Shown: positions 30,998 to 39,841, numbered from the stretch's first letter. The stretch is 64,000 bases of DNA from Streptococcus sp. sy004 (GCF_007859205.1 NZ_VOHP01000002.1:62001-126000), one strand, 5' to 3'. Made by a program: numbers and translations. The notes: generated by a model from the letters alone, not told the origin.

Positions 30998-33247
30998 ATG
31001 AAAGAGTTACGAAATCTTTTTTTGCGTTATGTCGTAACAGATAGAAAAACGCCAGAAGAAAACCGTGTTCATGTTGGGCAAAACCTGATGTTGCTAGCTA
31101 TTTTCATGTTTTTTATCTTTATCATCAATTTTGTGGTGATTATTGGAACGGATAAAAAATTTGGAGTAGATTTATCAGAAGGGGCAAAACAGGTTTATCA
31201 AAGAACCCAAACAGTTGCTGCCAAGCGTGGGACTATTTATGACCGTAATGGTAATGTGATTGCAGAAGATTCGACCACTTATACGGTATATGCCATTCTT
31301 GATCAAAACTATGTGACAGCCAGTGGCGAAGAATTATTTATCAAATCTAGTCAATATGACAAAGTGGCTGACATTTTCAAAAAGTATTTGAAGTTGGAAA
31401 AAGACTATGTCCTTAAACAACTCAATCAAGAAGGACTGGTTCAAGTTTATTTTGGTATTAAGGGGTCTAATCTGACTTATAGCACCATGAGTAGTATCAA
31501 AAAAGCTGCAGAAGCCGCTGATATTAAGGGGCTTTCTTTTGAAACCAGTACCAGTAGGATGTATCCTAATGGAACCTTTGCCTCTCAGTTTATCGGCTTG
31601 GCTCAAACTCAAGAAGATGATAATGGTAATAAAAAATTAGTCGGAACAACTGGTCTTGAAGCTGCTTTCAATGATATTTTGTCTGGAACAGACGGTCAAA
31701 TTACTTATCAAAAAGATAAAAATGGCAATACCTTATTAGGAACAGGTGTTCAGGTGAGTAAGGCAATAGACGGTCGAGATGTTTACACGACAATTTCAGA
31801 GCCAATTCAACGCTATCTAGAAACACAGATGGATGTTTTTCAATCCAAGGCACAAGGGGTGGAAGCCAGTGCGACCTTGGTTCATGCTAAGACAGGTGAG
31901 ATTTTAGCAACGACCCAGCGACCAACCTTTAATGCGGATACTAAAGAGGGTTTAACTGAGGACTTTACTTGGCGTAGTTCCCTTTATCAAACTAACTACG
32001 AGCCGGGTTCGACCATGAAAGTCATGACCCTAGCTTCAGCTATTGATGCCGGTGTCTTTAATCCAAATGAAATTTATGACAATACCAAATTGACCATTAT
32101 TGATGCAACTATTCAAGATTGGTCAATCAATGACGGAACATCAACAGGGGGCTATATGTCCTTTGCTCAAGGATTTGCTTACTCTAGTAACGTCGGTATG
32201 GCTCTTCTTGAACAAAAAATGGGTGACGATCAGTGGCTTAATTACTTAGCTAAATTCCGCTTTGGTTTCCCAACACGTTTTGGAATGGGGAGCGAGGCAA
32301 CAGGTCTTTTGCCATCAGATAACATTGTTAGTATTGCCATGAGTTCTTTTGGTCAAGGGATTGCCGTTACCCAAACTCAGATGTTAAGAGCTTTTACGGC
32401 AATTTCTAACGATGGAATCATGCTGGAGCCACAGTTTATTAGCAAAATCTATGATCCAAACACGAAAACCACACGAACAGCACAAAAAGAAGTTGTGGGT
32501 AATCCAGTTTCTGAAACAGCAGCCAAGCAAACTCGTGATTACATGGTAACGGTTGGTACTGATCCAGATTTTGGTACGCTTTATTCAAAATCAGAAGGTC
32601 CTATTATCCAAGTTGGCAATCAATCCGTTGCCGTTAAGTCTGGGACGGCTGAGATTGCAGCAGAAGATGGTTCGGGTTACTTGACTGGAGCAACAGATTA
32701 TATTTATTCGGTGGTGGCCATGGTCCCGTCTGATAATCCAGATTTTGTCATGTATGTGACCCTTCAACAACCAAAAGAATGGTCAGGTCTTTTCTGGCGT
32801 GATGTGATCAATCCAGTCTTAGAAGAAGCAGTGTTGATGAAAGATACCATTTTAGAGGCTGTGCCAAACGGTAAGAAAAATCAAACACCTTATAAACTAG
32901 GTGAAATTATCGGTACAAATCCTGGTGATACTGCAGATGAGCTGCGTCGTAACCTAGTCCAACCCGTTGTTCTAGGAACAGGAAGTAAGATTAACAAGGT
33001 ATCAACCAAGATTGGCAGCAATCTCAATGAAAATCAGCAAATTCTGCTCTTGACCAGTAATTTGGAGAATCTACCAGATATGTATGGTTGGACTCGTCAA
33101 AATGTTGAAGTCTTTGCCAAATGGTTGAATCTTGAAATCACTTATAAAGGCAGTCAATCTGCCTCAGCTCGAGTGACCAAGCAAAGTGTCAATCCAGGTG
33201 AGCTGATTAGTAAAGTTAAAAAAATAACAATAAGGTTAGGAGAATAA
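30998..33247 (+). CDS. pbpX: Penicillin-binding protein 2X
   Basis: A 749-residue class B PBP: N-terminal membrane anchor (about residues 28-50), dimerisation domain, transpeptidase domain with STMK (about residue 337), SSN (YSSNVG) and KSGT motifs, and two C-terminal PASTA domains ending near the C-terminus. It makes septal peptidoglycan cross-links with FtsW. It is translated from an ATG close behind ftsL; mraY follows after one base. It is the usual primary beta-lactam target in streptococci. Confidence 0.97.
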   Translation: MKELRNLFLRYVVTDRKTPEENRVHVGQNLMLLAIFMFFIFIINFVVIIGTDKKFGVDLSEGAKQVYQRTQTVAAKRGTIYDRNGNVIAEDSTTYTVYAILDQNYVTASGEELFIKSSQYDKVADIFKKYLKLEKDYVLKQLNQEGLVQVYFGIKGSNLTYSTMSSIKKAAEAADIKGLSFETSTSRMYPNGTFASQFIGLAQTQEDDNGNKKLVGTTGLEAAFNDILSGTDGQITYQKDKNGNTLLGTGVQVSKAIDGRDVYTTISEPIQRYLETQMDVFQSKAQGVEASATLVHAKTGEILATTQRPTFNADTKEGLTEDFTWRSSLYQTNYEPGSTMKVMTLASAIDAGVFNPNEIYDNTKLTIIDATIQDWSINDGTSTGGYMSFAQGFAYSSNVGMALLEQKMGDDQWLNYLAKFRFGFPTRFGMGSEATGLLPSDNIVSIAMSSFGQGIAVTQTQMLRAFTAISNDGIMLEPQFISKIYDPNTKTTRTAQKEVVGNPVSETAAKQTRDYMVTVGTDPDFGTLYSKSEGPIIQVGNQSVAVKSGTAEIAAEDGSGYLTGATDYIYSVVAMVPSDNPDFVMYVTLQQPKEWSGLFWRDVINPVLEEAVLMKDTILEAVPNGKKNQTPYKLGEIIGTNPGDTADELRRNLVQPVVLGTGSKINKVSTKIGSNLNENQQILLLTSNLENLPDMYGWTRQNVEVFAKWLNLEITYKGSQSASARVTKQSVNPGELISKVKKITIRLGE

Positions 33248-33248
33248 C

Positions 33249-34259
33249 ATGTTGATAAGCCTGATGGCAGGAGGGTTAACCTTCGTTTTGACAGTGGTAG
33301 CCATGCCACATTTTATGGCTTTTTTCCAAAAGAAAAAAATTGCAGGTCAGCAAATGCATGAGGACGTCAAACAGCATGTCGCCAAAGCAGGTACCCCAAC
33401 AATGGGGGGTGTGGTTTTTTTGACAACAACGGTGCTAGTGAGTTTGTTCTTTACCCTATTGTTCAATCAAGGAACAAACTTAGCCAAGCCACTAGCTATT
33501 TTATTGGTTGTGGTCATCTATGGTACCGTTGGTTTTTTAGATGATTTTTTGAAAATTTTCAAGAAAATCAATGAAGGTCTGACTCCTAAGCAAAAAATGC
33601 TAGCACAGATTTTAGCTGGTTTACTATTTTACTTTGTTTATGTTCGTCCGAGTGGAGCAGAGTCGCTCAATTTCTTTGGTTGGGAATTAAATTTAGGCGT
33701 TTTCTATCTCGCCTTTGTGCTATTTTGGATTGTTGGCTTTTCAAATGCAGTCAATCTAACCGATGGTCTTGACGGTCTAGCGTCGATTTCAGTGGTCATT
33801 AGTTTAGCTGCCTATGGGGTCATTTCTGTGGTACAAAAACAGTATGATGTTCTTCTCTTGATTCTTAGTACCATTGGTGGCCTACTTGGTTTCTTCCTTT
33901 ACAATAAAAAACCAGCCAAAATTTTTATGGGAGATGTTGGTAGCTTAGCTCTAGGTGCCTTGTTGGCAACCATTTCCATTGCCCTTAATCAAGAATGGAC
34001 GCTACTATTGATTGGTTTTGTCTATGTGTGTGAAACTAGTTCAGTGATGTTACAGGTGGCTTACTTCAAATATACCAAGAAAAAATATGGTCAAGGTCGT
34101 CGTATTTTCCGTATGACACCGTTACACCATCATTTTGAATTGGGTGGTTTTTCTGGTAAAGAACAGCCATGGAGCGAATGGAAAGTTGATGCTTTCTTTT
34201 GGTCAGTTGGTTTTGTAATGAGTAGCTTGGCGTTACTGATTTTATATGTTTTTAAGTAA
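33249..34259 (+). CDS. mraY: Phospho-N-acetylmuramoyl-pentapeptide transferase
   Basis: A 336-residue polytopic membrane enzyme with about ten spans and the family motifs [35 protein letters not shown] and the C-terminal [11 protein letters not shown]. It transfers phospho-MurNAc-pentapeptide to undecaprenyl phosphate to make lipid I. It is the last gene of the operon, followed by a strong terminator. Confidence 0.98.
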   Translation: MLISLMAGGLTFVLTVVAMPHFMAFFQKKKIAGQQMHEDVKQHVAKAGTPTMGGVVFLTTTVLVSLFFTLLFNQGTNLAKPLAILLVVVIYGTVGFLDDFLKIFKKINEGLTPKQKMLAQILAGLLFYFVYVRPSGAESLNFFGWELNLGVFYLAFVLFWIVGFSNAVNLTDGLDGLASISVVISLAAYGVISVVQKQYDVLLLILSTIGGLLGFFLYNKKPAKIFMGDVGSLALGALLATISIALNQEWTLLLIGFVYVCETSSVMLQVAYFKYTKKKYGQGRRIFRMTPLHHHFELGGFSGKEQPWSEWKVDAFFWSVGFVMSSLALLILYVFK

Positions 34260-34273
34260 GCTGTGGATACAAT

Positions 34274-34302
34274 AAAAAGCTAAGAAAATATCTTAGCTTT
34301 TT
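34274..34302 (+). terminator. Terminator after mraY
   Basis: AAAGCTAAGA / TCTTAGCTTT stem with flanking A and T runs. Confidence 0.85.
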
Positions 34303-34328
34303 AGTTATTAGAAAATAGGAAGTAAGAA

Positions 34329-34490
34329 ATGAAAAATAAAGTGATTTTCAACTGCTTCATTAAAATCTTTAGGTTTGGTATCTGTTACTGTTGAAAATCC
34401 TGACTTTCGCTATTCAAAACCAGATACTAAGATTTTGATTGGGGATAAGGCGTATAGGTTTCATCATATTGTTACTAGGAAGAGGACTTA
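34329..34490 (+). pseudogene. Possible frameshifted small gene
   Basis: An ATG at 34329 opens MKNKVIFNCFIK and stops soon after. A different frame then reads a protein-like stretch, SLGLVSVTVENPDFRYSKPD and on to HHIVTRKRT before a TAA at about 34490. One frameshift would join them into a protein of about 53 residues. I do not recognise the family. It is followed directly by two small open frames, which suggests a decayed accessory segment after the mraY terminator. Confidence 0.35.
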
Positions 34491-34492
34491 AA

Positions 34493-34576
34493 ATGTTAGA
34501 TACTTTTACAATAGAATATATGGAGGATAATTTAATTTATAAACAAGTTATTTTTAGTAAATCAAGAGAAGAGTAG
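34493..34576 (+). CDS. Possible 27-residue small protein
   Basis: It reads MLDTFTIEYMEDNLIYKQVI and seven more residues. It stops 2 nt before the next ATG, which suggests translational coupling with the 83-residue protein. The ribosome binding site is weak (AAGAGGAC 8-10 nt upstream). It could be the truncated end of a longer gene. No family is recognised. Confidence 0.35.
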   Translation: MLDTFTIEYMEDNLIYKQVIFSKSREE

Positions 34577-34578
34577 TC

Positions 34579-34830
34579 ATGATACGATTAGAAAAAATAA
34601 AAAATTCTAGTGTTCAAAGATATTTTTACCATCCAGAAAATACTGCTGATGTAGGTATGATTGAAATTAAAGAAAACGAAGTTGTCATTGCAGTTCAAGT
34701 CAATCGTGACAAGGAATTTGGAGCACCATACTATGCTAACAAGGCACGCGCAGAAGTACTACGATTGTTGAAAACTAGTAATTTAGTTGAATCAAAACTT
34801 TTTGTGTTTTATCCTGCTTTATCTGCTTAA
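34579..34830 (+). CDS. Hypothetical protein, 83 residues
   Basis: A small soluble protein beginning MIRLEKIKNSSVQRYFYHP, with no membrane segment. AGAGAAGAG upstream is a usable ribosome binding site, and a strong terminator follows at 34837, which argues for a real gene. I do not recognise the family. It lies in a short accessory patch between the division operon and tRNA-Cys. Confidence 0.6.
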   Translation: MIRLEKIKNSSVQRYFYHPENTADVGMIEIKENEVVIAVQVNRDKEFGAPYYANKARAEVLRLLKTSNLVESKLFVFYPALSA

Positions 34831-34836
34831 AAAAAT

Positions 34837-34863
34837 AAAAAAGCCCGATTTTAAGGGCTTTTT
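34837..34863 (+). terminator. Bidirectional terminator before tRNA-Cys
   Basis: AAAAAAGCCC pairs with GGGCTTTTT around an 8-nt loop. It can end the small-protein gene on the plus strand and the tRNA-Cys transcript on the minus strand. Confidence 0.8.
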
Positions 34864-34896
34864 AAGCGGATAAAACCTGATAAAACAGGAAATGAA

Positions 34897-34967
34897 AGGC
34901 GGTAGACGGATTTGAACCGACGATCAAGCTTTTGCAGAGCCGTGCCTTACCACTTGGCTATACCGCC
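34897..34967 (-). tRNA. tRNA-Cys (GCA)
   Basis: On the minus strand it folds as a cloverleaf: acceptor GGCGGTA/TACCGCC, D-arm AGCCAAGTGGTAAGGC, anticodon loop CTGCAAA with anticodon GCA, and T-arm GTCGGTTCAAATCCG. CCA is not encoded. It lies about 265 bp from the left end of the mobile element but is not its target. Confidence 0.96.
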
Positions 34968-35232
34968 ATAACTTCTACCATTCTATCGTAAAAATGTAGA
35001 ACTGTCAAGTCACTTACTATAATTTCTCATCAACCAATTAGGTAGGTTTTTTATTGTAGAAACTTATTATAATATTTGGATAGTTAATCATAGAGGAAAG
35101 CAATAGAAAAATAGCAGATTTATGAAGCATTGCTAGGCTTGTAAAAAATGTTATTGAAATTATTTTATAAGTTCCATATATATTAAACAAAAGCACCTAG
35201 GACATACATATGTCCTAGGTGCTTTTGTTTAA
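34968..35232. other. Intergenic region between tRNA-Cys and the mobile element
   Basis: AT-rich and gene-free. It holds the tRNA-Cys upstream region and, at its right end, a long perfect palindrome that was probably the rpmFG terminator before the element inserted. I see nothing else in it. Confidence 0.7.
35185..35230 (-). terminator. Perfect 46-bp palindrome, ancestral rpmFG terminator
   Basis: Arms 35185-35206 and 35209-35230 are perfect inverted repeats (22 bp) with core CCTAGGACAT/ATGTCCTAGG. On the minus strand the rpmG-like att copy (35233-35250) reads straight into it, as a ribosomal-protein gene would into its terminator. Confidence 0.75.
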
Positions 35233-35250
35233 TTATTTAACTTCTGTAAA
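35233..35250. repeat. Left att core (rpmG 3'-end copy)
   Basis: TTATTTAACTTCTGTAAA, 17 of 18 bases identical to 47960-47977. On the minus strand it reads ...GAA GTT AAA TAA, the rpmG ending Glu-Val-Lys-stop. The exact shared core is 14 bp (35237-35250). Confidence 0.8.
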
Positions 35251-35317
35251 GGTTAGAAATCTTATTTTAGCGTGCTAGAAATGTTGATATATCAGTATTT
35301 TTAATTTTTTTACTAAG

Positions 35318-35342
35318 AAAATGTAGTCAAAAATGTAGTCAT
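35318..35342. repeat. Left copy of 25-bp internal direct repeat
   Basis: Two tandem copies of ATGTAGTCA spaced by A-runs. The whole 25 bp is identical, in the same orientation, to 47841-47865. It lies between the att core and the integrase stop and is a candidate arm-type integrase binding site. Confidence 0.85.
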
Positions 35343-35346
35343 AAAA

Positions 35347-36612
35347 TCAACTTGTAAGTCTAGCAATTTCTTGAAGATAAATATCAACTGCTTCAGCCTT
35401 CTTTTTAGGAGCTAGTTCAGCATAGGTATCCATTGTAGTTTTGATTGACTTATGTCCCATTCTTGTTTGAAGTTCTTTCCAATTTGCACCAGCATTTAGC
35501 ATTAAAGAAGCGTGTGTGTGTCGGAAAAGGTGAAAACCATAATTTGGTAACCCTAACTCACTTAAACGCTTTTTCAGAGTTGCTCGTTCATTTCTATCAC
35601 ACATATAGTTACCATAGATAGTTGGAAAAATCAAATCAACACAAGGTAAATTATGTTCTTTGAAGTAATTGCTCATTTCATTGTAAAAAGTTTGTAAATC
35701 TATAAGAATTTGTCGAGGAACAGCAACTCGACGATTTCCTGAATCAGTTTTAGCACTATTTTTACAAATCATTTCCCCTTTAATACCGAGTTTTTGATTT
35801 CCTGCTCGCCACATGAGAGTTTTATTAACGATAATTTCATTTGTTTCAAAGTCTAAATCGTGAATAGTTAGAGCGAGAAGTTCGTTAATACGTAGTGCTG
35901 AAGCTAAGAGTGTATCACAAATAATTCTGAAACGCCTATTAGCTCGCGTGTCTGGTAGATCGTTTAAAAAATTAAGCCATCTTGATAATTCCTGTTCATG
36001 TAAGACTCGTACCCGTTCTTTAGATGACTTTGGTTTTGGTGGAATTTTGATTGTTCTTACAGGATTATGAGAAAGTTCAAAGTTGGTTATACCAAAATCA
36101 AAAATATCACTCATCTTATGAATAACTGCTCCAAAGTCCTTGGCGTGCCCCTTTTTTGATTTTTTTACTCCAGATTCAACTGATTTTTTTGATTGTTGAG
36201 CGAGTTTATTGACCCATAGTTGAATATCAGCAGATTTGATGGCATCAGGTCTGTATTCTCCAAATTTAGGGATGATATAAGTGTCAAGATAGCTTCTAAC
36301 ACGATTGATAGTATTTTGAGAAGAAACCCAAGTGACGAAACTAATAAACCACGCTTCAGCCAGTTCTTCAAAATTATTGATGACTACTGTTTCTTTTAAT
36401 GTTGACCCTTTTGCTTCAAAATCCAATCTAGCTTGGATAATTTTTCGGTCAAGACTTCTTAAAGTTTTGGCAGTGAGAGATGATGTCACCTTTTTATTTG
36501 TTTTCACATCAATTCCTATATAAACGCCTCTTTGAGTGTAGCTTACAGAACCGTTGTTTTTAGTTGTCTTGATAATCTTACGATTGTTATGGATGATAAT
36601 TTCTTTTTTCAC
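35347..36612 (-). CDS. int: Tyrosine site-specific integrase
   Basis: A 421-residue phage/ICE-type integrase: N-terminal arm-binding domain (SYTQRGVYIGIDVKTNKKV), SAM-like core-binding domain (residues about 75-180) and C-terminal catalytic domain with the Arg box ALRINELLAL, HLFRHTHASLML and the nucleophile region TTMDTYAEL. It should integrate and excise the element at rpmG. The start is GTG at 36612 behind AAGG. It is the first gene inside the left end, transcribed towards it, with the excisionase-like gene just upstream. Confidence 0.96.
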   Translation of the reverse strand: MKKEIIIHNNRKIIKTTKNNGSVSYTQRGVYIGIDVKTNKKVTSSLTAKTLRSLDRKIIQARLDFEAKGSTLKETVVINNFEELAEAWFISFVTWVSSQNTINRVRSYLDTYIIPKFGEYRPDAIKSADIQLWVNKLAQQSKKSVESGVKKSKKGHAKDFGAVIHKMSDIFDFGITNFELSHNPVRTIKIPPKPKSSKERVRVLHEQELSRWLNFLNDLPDTRANRRFRIICDTLLASALRINELLALTIHDLDFETNEIIVNKTLMWRAGNQKLGIKGEMICKNSAKTDSGNRRVAVPRQILIDLQTFYNEMSNYFKEHNLPCVDLIFPTIYGNYMCDRNERATLKKRLSELGLPNYGFHLFRHTHASLMLNAGANWKELQTRMGHKSIKTTMDTYAELAPKKKAEAVDIYLQEIARLTS

Positions 36613-36701
36613 GTTAGCCTTCTTTATCGGATATATAAAAGGCTAAAATAAGACCTTCACATTTCTTTTAATGTGATAGTTTTATTTTAGCATATTTTAG
36701 A

Positions 36702-36965
36702 TTAAGGAGTTAAATAATTGATCACATCTTCCATTTTATAATAGACAGTTCGGGTGTTTTCAATGGGAGGTTCTAGTCGTCTAAGACCTGTATTTTCCCA
36801 TGATTTTAGTGTGTTCGGGGAGATATTGAGAATTTTTAATAATTCCTTTTGAGTAACCAGTCCATTGCTTTTTAATTCTTGTTGTTGAGTTTGTATTAGG
36901 GTAATGAGATAATTTAGAAGTTGTTCAATTTGATTTAACTTTATATGTTCGTTAGTTTTTGTCAT
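36702..36965 (-). CDS. Excisionase-like HTH protein
   Basis: An 87-residue protein with a C-terminal MerR/excisionase-type helix-turn-helix (VTQKELLKILNISPNTLKSW, then a wing with VYYKMEDVINYL). It is placed between the integrase and the Rep gene as in many IMEs, where it directs excision. The ATG at 36965 is one base after the Rep stop, which favours this start over the longer open frame. Xis function is inferred from size, fold and position. Confidence 0.75.
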   Translation of the reverse strand: MTKTNEHIKLNQIEQLLNYLITLIQTQQQELKSNGLVTQKELLKILNISPNTLKSWENTGLRRLEPPIENTRTVYYKMEDVINYLTP

Positions 36966-36966
36966 G

Positions 36967-37542
36967 TTAGTAATCCTCTTTTCTATTATCATGTCTCCTA
37001 GAATCCAAATATCGAGAGAAAAAATAGGTCTTCTCCATTATGAATTCTAAGAGTTTAGCATCTTCACGTCGTGCATAGAGCACCAAATTTTTAAATTCCG
37101 TAAAATTATTCTCTTCAATAATATCAATGACTGAGGTAATAAATCCATCAGTATTATTGCTAATTAAAAACTTGTCTAAGTCGAAGCCACAACCGAATTC
37201 AATATCGTTAATATCATAAGGTGTCTTATTAGGGTCGTTAGCGTGGATAAAATAGTCATACATCCCTTTTGGGCTCATGACGATTTCGATATGAGCTGGC
37301 GTGTTTAATTTCTCAGTTAATAACTCAGATACTTGTGAATAGCTTTTCAGTGAGTCAAAGAATAATGCACCATGCTTATGTGCTTTTTTGAATTCTCCTG
37401 TTTGTCGATTGATGTCCTTGTCGTGCCAAGGACTCAGGATAAATGGGATGTGCATATCTTCAAGAATATCAAGGTAGTTTTTAGGGGTACTATCTTGATA
37501 AAGTAGAAATGCCCATTTGTTTGAACGTTTTTCTTTTGTCAT
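36967..37542 (-). CDS. Rolling-circle Rep/relaxase, Rep_2 (pMV158 RepB) family
   Basis: A 191-residue protein with the RepB-type catalytic layout: KWAFLLYQDS at the start, HDKDI, the His-x-His metal motif KKAHKHGALFF (about residue 55), and MYDYFIHANDPNKTPYD holding the likely nucleophilic Tyr, followed by FGCGFDLDKF. pMV158-type Reps nick the origin and start rolling-circle replication; relatives on streptococcal IMEs serve as relaxases. The C-terminal helical part lacks a helicase. A matching nick-site hairpin lies just upstream (37591-37622). Confidence 0.85.
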   Translation of the reverse strand: MTKEKRSNKWAFLLYQDSTPKNYLDILEDMHIPFILSPWHDKDINRQTGEFKKAHKHGALFFDSLKSYSQVSELLTEKLNTPAHIEIVMSPKGMYDYFIHANDPNKTPYDINDIEFGCGFDLDKFLISNNTDGFITSVIDIIEENNFTEFKNLVLYARREDAKLLEFIMEKTYFFSRYLDSRRHDNRKEDY

Positions 37543-37590
37543 AGAATATTTGCCTTTCTAGATTGAATTTTGCTGATTGTTGATTATTGA

Positions 37591-37622
37591 TGTTATGGGG
37601 GGTCGTAGTAACCCCCATAACA
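37591..37622 (-). other. Hairpin with pMV158-type nick sequence, putative origin
   Basis: Perfect 11-bp arms (37591-37601 and 37612-37622) enclose a 10-nt loop that reads TTACTACGAC on the minus strand. TACTACG/AC is the sequence cut by pMV158 RepB in its hairpin origin. It sits 50 bp upstream of the Rep gene and is most likely the double-strand origin/oriT of the element. Confidence 0.8.
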
Positions 37623-37633
37623 TCCCGAATATA

Positions 37634-37678
37634 GAACAGTGCTGTTTGGCTTTCACTTCGTGAGCCACAGCACTGTTC
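37634..37678. repeat. Long imperfect hairpin upstream of rep
   Basis: GAACAGTGCTGT pairs with ACAGCACTGTTC, with a further inner GGCT/AGCC stem. It lies between the nick-site hairpin and the membrane protein gene. It may be part of the origin or a terminator for the upstream genes. Confidence 0.6.
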
Positions 37679-37685
37679 TTTATAT

Positions 37686-38285
37686 CTATTTTCGCTTAGT
37701 ACCGATAAAATACAGATAGTTACCTTGACGCTCAGATTGTGAGAAGTAATAATCAGGTAAACGATTTGAGATTTCATTATGAATCGCAGAGTCTATATTA
37801 TTAAGAATGTCTAAAGCCTCTTGGGTTTTTGGCACTCTGATTAATAATACAACCTTATCTTCTCGAATATCTACAACAGTTTTTTGAATTGCCTTATTGA
37901 ATAGCTTAATTTTAGAGTTATAATGTGGTGTTTTTACTTGCCCTACTGTTGTTATGGTTTTAGAGTGATCATGTTTTGTCAAAAATTGCCTCATAGTGAT
38001 AGTATGCCAAATGGATTTCAGAAGATTTGTTAAACTGTCTTGTTCTATCCGTAAAGATATTTCACGACCAACTAACAATATGAAGATCAAAATTGAGAGA
38101 AAAGCAAGGAGAGCACTAACTATATAGATTGTCGTTAGAAATTGAGTTAGAACTGTTAAATAAGTAATGCCTTGCAATAAATCGATACTAATATAAAAAA
38201 CTATTGAACCTATAGTAAATATTATTCCTAAAATAAATAGTTTTACGCAAATGTTGAATGTTTTTTGATAATAAGTTTTTTTCAT
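37686..38285 (-). CDS. IME membrane protein of unknown function
   Basis: A 199-residue protein with two membrane spans near the N-terminus (about residues 12-33 and 46-72) and a cytoplasmic tail of about 120 residues. The start ATG at 38285 overlaps the stop of the TcpA-like gene by 4 nt, so the two are coupled. By context it may help the coupling protein or mobilization. I do not recognise a family. Confidence 0.75.
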   Translation of the reverse strand: MKKTYYQKTFNICVKLFILGIIFTIGSIVFYISIDLLQGITYLTVLTQFLTTIYIVSALLAFLSILIFILLVGREISLRIEQDSLTNLLKSIWHTITMRQFLTKHDHSKTITTVGQVKTPHYNSKIKLFNKAIQKTVVDIREDKVVLLIRVPKTQEALDILNNIDSAIHNEISNRLPDYYFSQSERQGNYLYFIGTKRK

Positions 38286-39364
38286 AATATGCCTTTCTTT
38301 GTATAGTATGTAGGACATAATAGCGGTAATACTTGATAAGGGTGCTCGCTATCAATAATTTGTATCAGACCTGTCCCTTTACCGACTGGAATTACAATCC
38401 CTTCTGGGTCTAAATCAGGAAAGAGGAACTGCGTGGTCTTTCGATTTATATTGCCAATCTGTATTACAACGTTAAGTTGCTCTCTGACGGAAATTGGAAT
38501 AGTAGTATGGTCGAACCGTTGACTGACAAGGAGTAAATGGATTTTAGTACTCCTTCCAAGTAAGGCGATTTCTGATAAGAGGCTGAAAAAGGATTCCTTG
38601 ATATTCTTATTGACGCCTTCTGACAGGGCAAGCACTTCATCAATAACAATAGTTAGATGTTTAAACTCATGATGTGGATTTTCAAATAGAATTCCTTGAC
38701 GTTTATGTATGAGATTTAAGCATTGACTCAAACTTTCATTGATTTCGGATAAGAAGTCAGATTTAGAACGATTCTCTACGGGGTGGATAACTCCAATTTT
38801 GTGTTCACGTGCCCAACGGCTCGGGGAATCGAACTTAGGGTCAATAATAATTAAGTCAGAGATGTTTTGTAACACACTTAATAAATAAGTAAGAGCGTAG
38901 GATTTGCCAGAACCTGAGTTACCAGCAATAGCAAGAGAAGTGACTTTATTATAATCAATTGTAAGGTTTTTCATAATTGGAATTCGATGTTTTGGCAAGT
39001 GAGCAGTGTACTTATCCAGATCAGCAATTACTAAACGTTCTGATATTCCTTTTTTCCAAGGAAAAAATAAACCACGTTGAGCATGAATATCATCTGTTTC
39101 TAAAGGAATGAAGTAAGCAGTTGTTTGCTTTAATAACGTATATCTAGGATACAGTGAAGCATTAGCAATCAAGAAGATTTTATTGTAAAGTTCATCGTCA
39201 ATGATATAAGCACAAGGCATCCTTGGTATAAAGATAAATCCATCTTCTCTAATAACAATATTGAAGCTATTAGTATAACTTGTTTCTCCTTGGATTCCCA
39301 GAGCCATATTGAGACTCTGGAGCAAATAAGATTGCAAGTGGGTCGTGTCTGTAGTAGAAACCAT
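38282..39364 (-). CDS. FtsK/TcpA-like coupling protein
   Basis: A 360-residue FtsK/SpoIIIE-type ATPase with Walker A GNSGSGKSYALT (about residue 150), IIDPKFDSP, Walker B LTIVIDEVLAL (about residue 235), LLGRSTKIHLLLVSQR, and a sensor-like end. Unlike chromosomal FtsK it has no large membrane region or gamma domain. Such TcpA-like proteins bring the relaxosome to a conjugation channel supplied by a helper element. It overlaps its neighbours on both sides, forming one operon with 39364-39684 and 37686-38285. Confidence 0.88.
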   Translation of the reverse strand: MVSTTDTTHLQSYLLQSLNMALGIQGETSYTNSFNIVIREDGFIFIPRMPCAYIIDDELYNKIFLIANASLYPRYTLLKQTTAYFIPLETDDIHAQRGLFFPWKKGISERLVIADLDKYTAHLPKHRIPIMKNLTIDYNKVTSLAIAGNSGSGKSYALTYLLSVLQNISDLIIIDPKFDSPSRWAREHKIGVIHPVENRSKSDFLSEINESLSQCLNLIHKRQGILFENPHHEFKHLTIVIDEVLALSEGVNKNIKESFFSLLSEIALLGRSTKIHLLLVSQRFDHTTIPISVREQLNVVIQIGNINRKTTQFLFPDLDPEGIVIPVGKGTGLIQIIDSEHPYQVLPLLCPTYYTKKGIL

Positions 39365-39684
39365 TATTTAACCTCTTTCAATCCGTCAGCTTTGAAGTAA
39401 ACATTATAGCTTACTTCACATGCCTGTAAGTTATCAAAACTAACAAGAGAAAGATATTCAGGAAGGTCAGGCTTTTCAAGGAATTTCACTTGAAATGGTG
39501 GTAGTCCTTTTTGACCAAACCATGTTTTGTAGGCGACAATTTCACTTGTTGGTCTTCCATCTTCAAATTTTTGTTGGGGTTCAAGCTCGTTACTAAGCAA
39601 GTGGATAGGAGCTTGAAGGTCAACATATTGTTCTGCTGTTTGGTTTGAGTATCCGCTTTTGCGGTATTGTGGTCTCATTTTCAT
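39364..39684 (-). CDS. IME conserved-type protein, possibly DUF961/YdcP-like
   Basis: A 106-residue soluble protein that precedes the TcpA-like gene with a one-base overlap. The pattern IVAYKTWFGQKGLPPFQVKF and the position resemble the small DUF961 proteins upstream of the coupling protein in Tn916/ICESt-type elements, which help rolling-circle replication. The match is by impression, so the family is uncertain. A small 30-residue frame lies just upstream. Confidence 0.65.
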   Translation of the reverse strand: MKMRPQYRKSGYSNQTAEQYVDLQAPIHLLSNELEPQQKFEDGRPTSEIVAYKTWFGQKGLPPFQVKFLEKPDLPEYLSLVSFDNLQACEVSYNVYFKADGLKEVK

Positions 39685-39687
39685 AGT

Positions 39688-39780
39688 TTAAATACCTCGT
39701 GTATTATTTATTGTTTGTTTAGTGTAGAGCGACATGCTCGGTTTAATGTCATGAGCTGGACAATAGATTAAGTCATACAT
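39688..39780 (-). CDS. Small protein, 30 residues, with strong ribosome binding site
   Basis: The minus strand reads AAGGAGG, five bases, then ATG, coding MYDLIYCPAHDIKPSMSLYT and ten more residues, with its stop 3 nt before the ATG of the 106-residue protein. The excellent ribosome binding site and the tight spacing argue that it is translated, perhaps as a leader or as the first gene of the mobilization operon. No family is recognised. Confidence 0.55.
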   Translation of the reverse strand: MYDLIYCPAHDIKPSMSLYTKQTINNTRGI

Positions 39781-39841
39781 TTTTACCTCCTTATCTATCA
39801 GGAGAAATAATTAGAGTAATTGGTAATTATTTTTAAATTTT

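Noticed and set aside
34897-34967. tRNA-Cys as integration site of the mobile element
   Set aside because: The integrase is near, but no tRNA 3'-end copy is found at the right end; the rpmG end is duplicated instead.
35318-35342. 25-bp repeats as the att cores
   Set aside because: They lie 67 and 94 bp inside the rpmG-end duplication, and the duplicated gene end is the more natural crossover site. Not excluded without the empty site.
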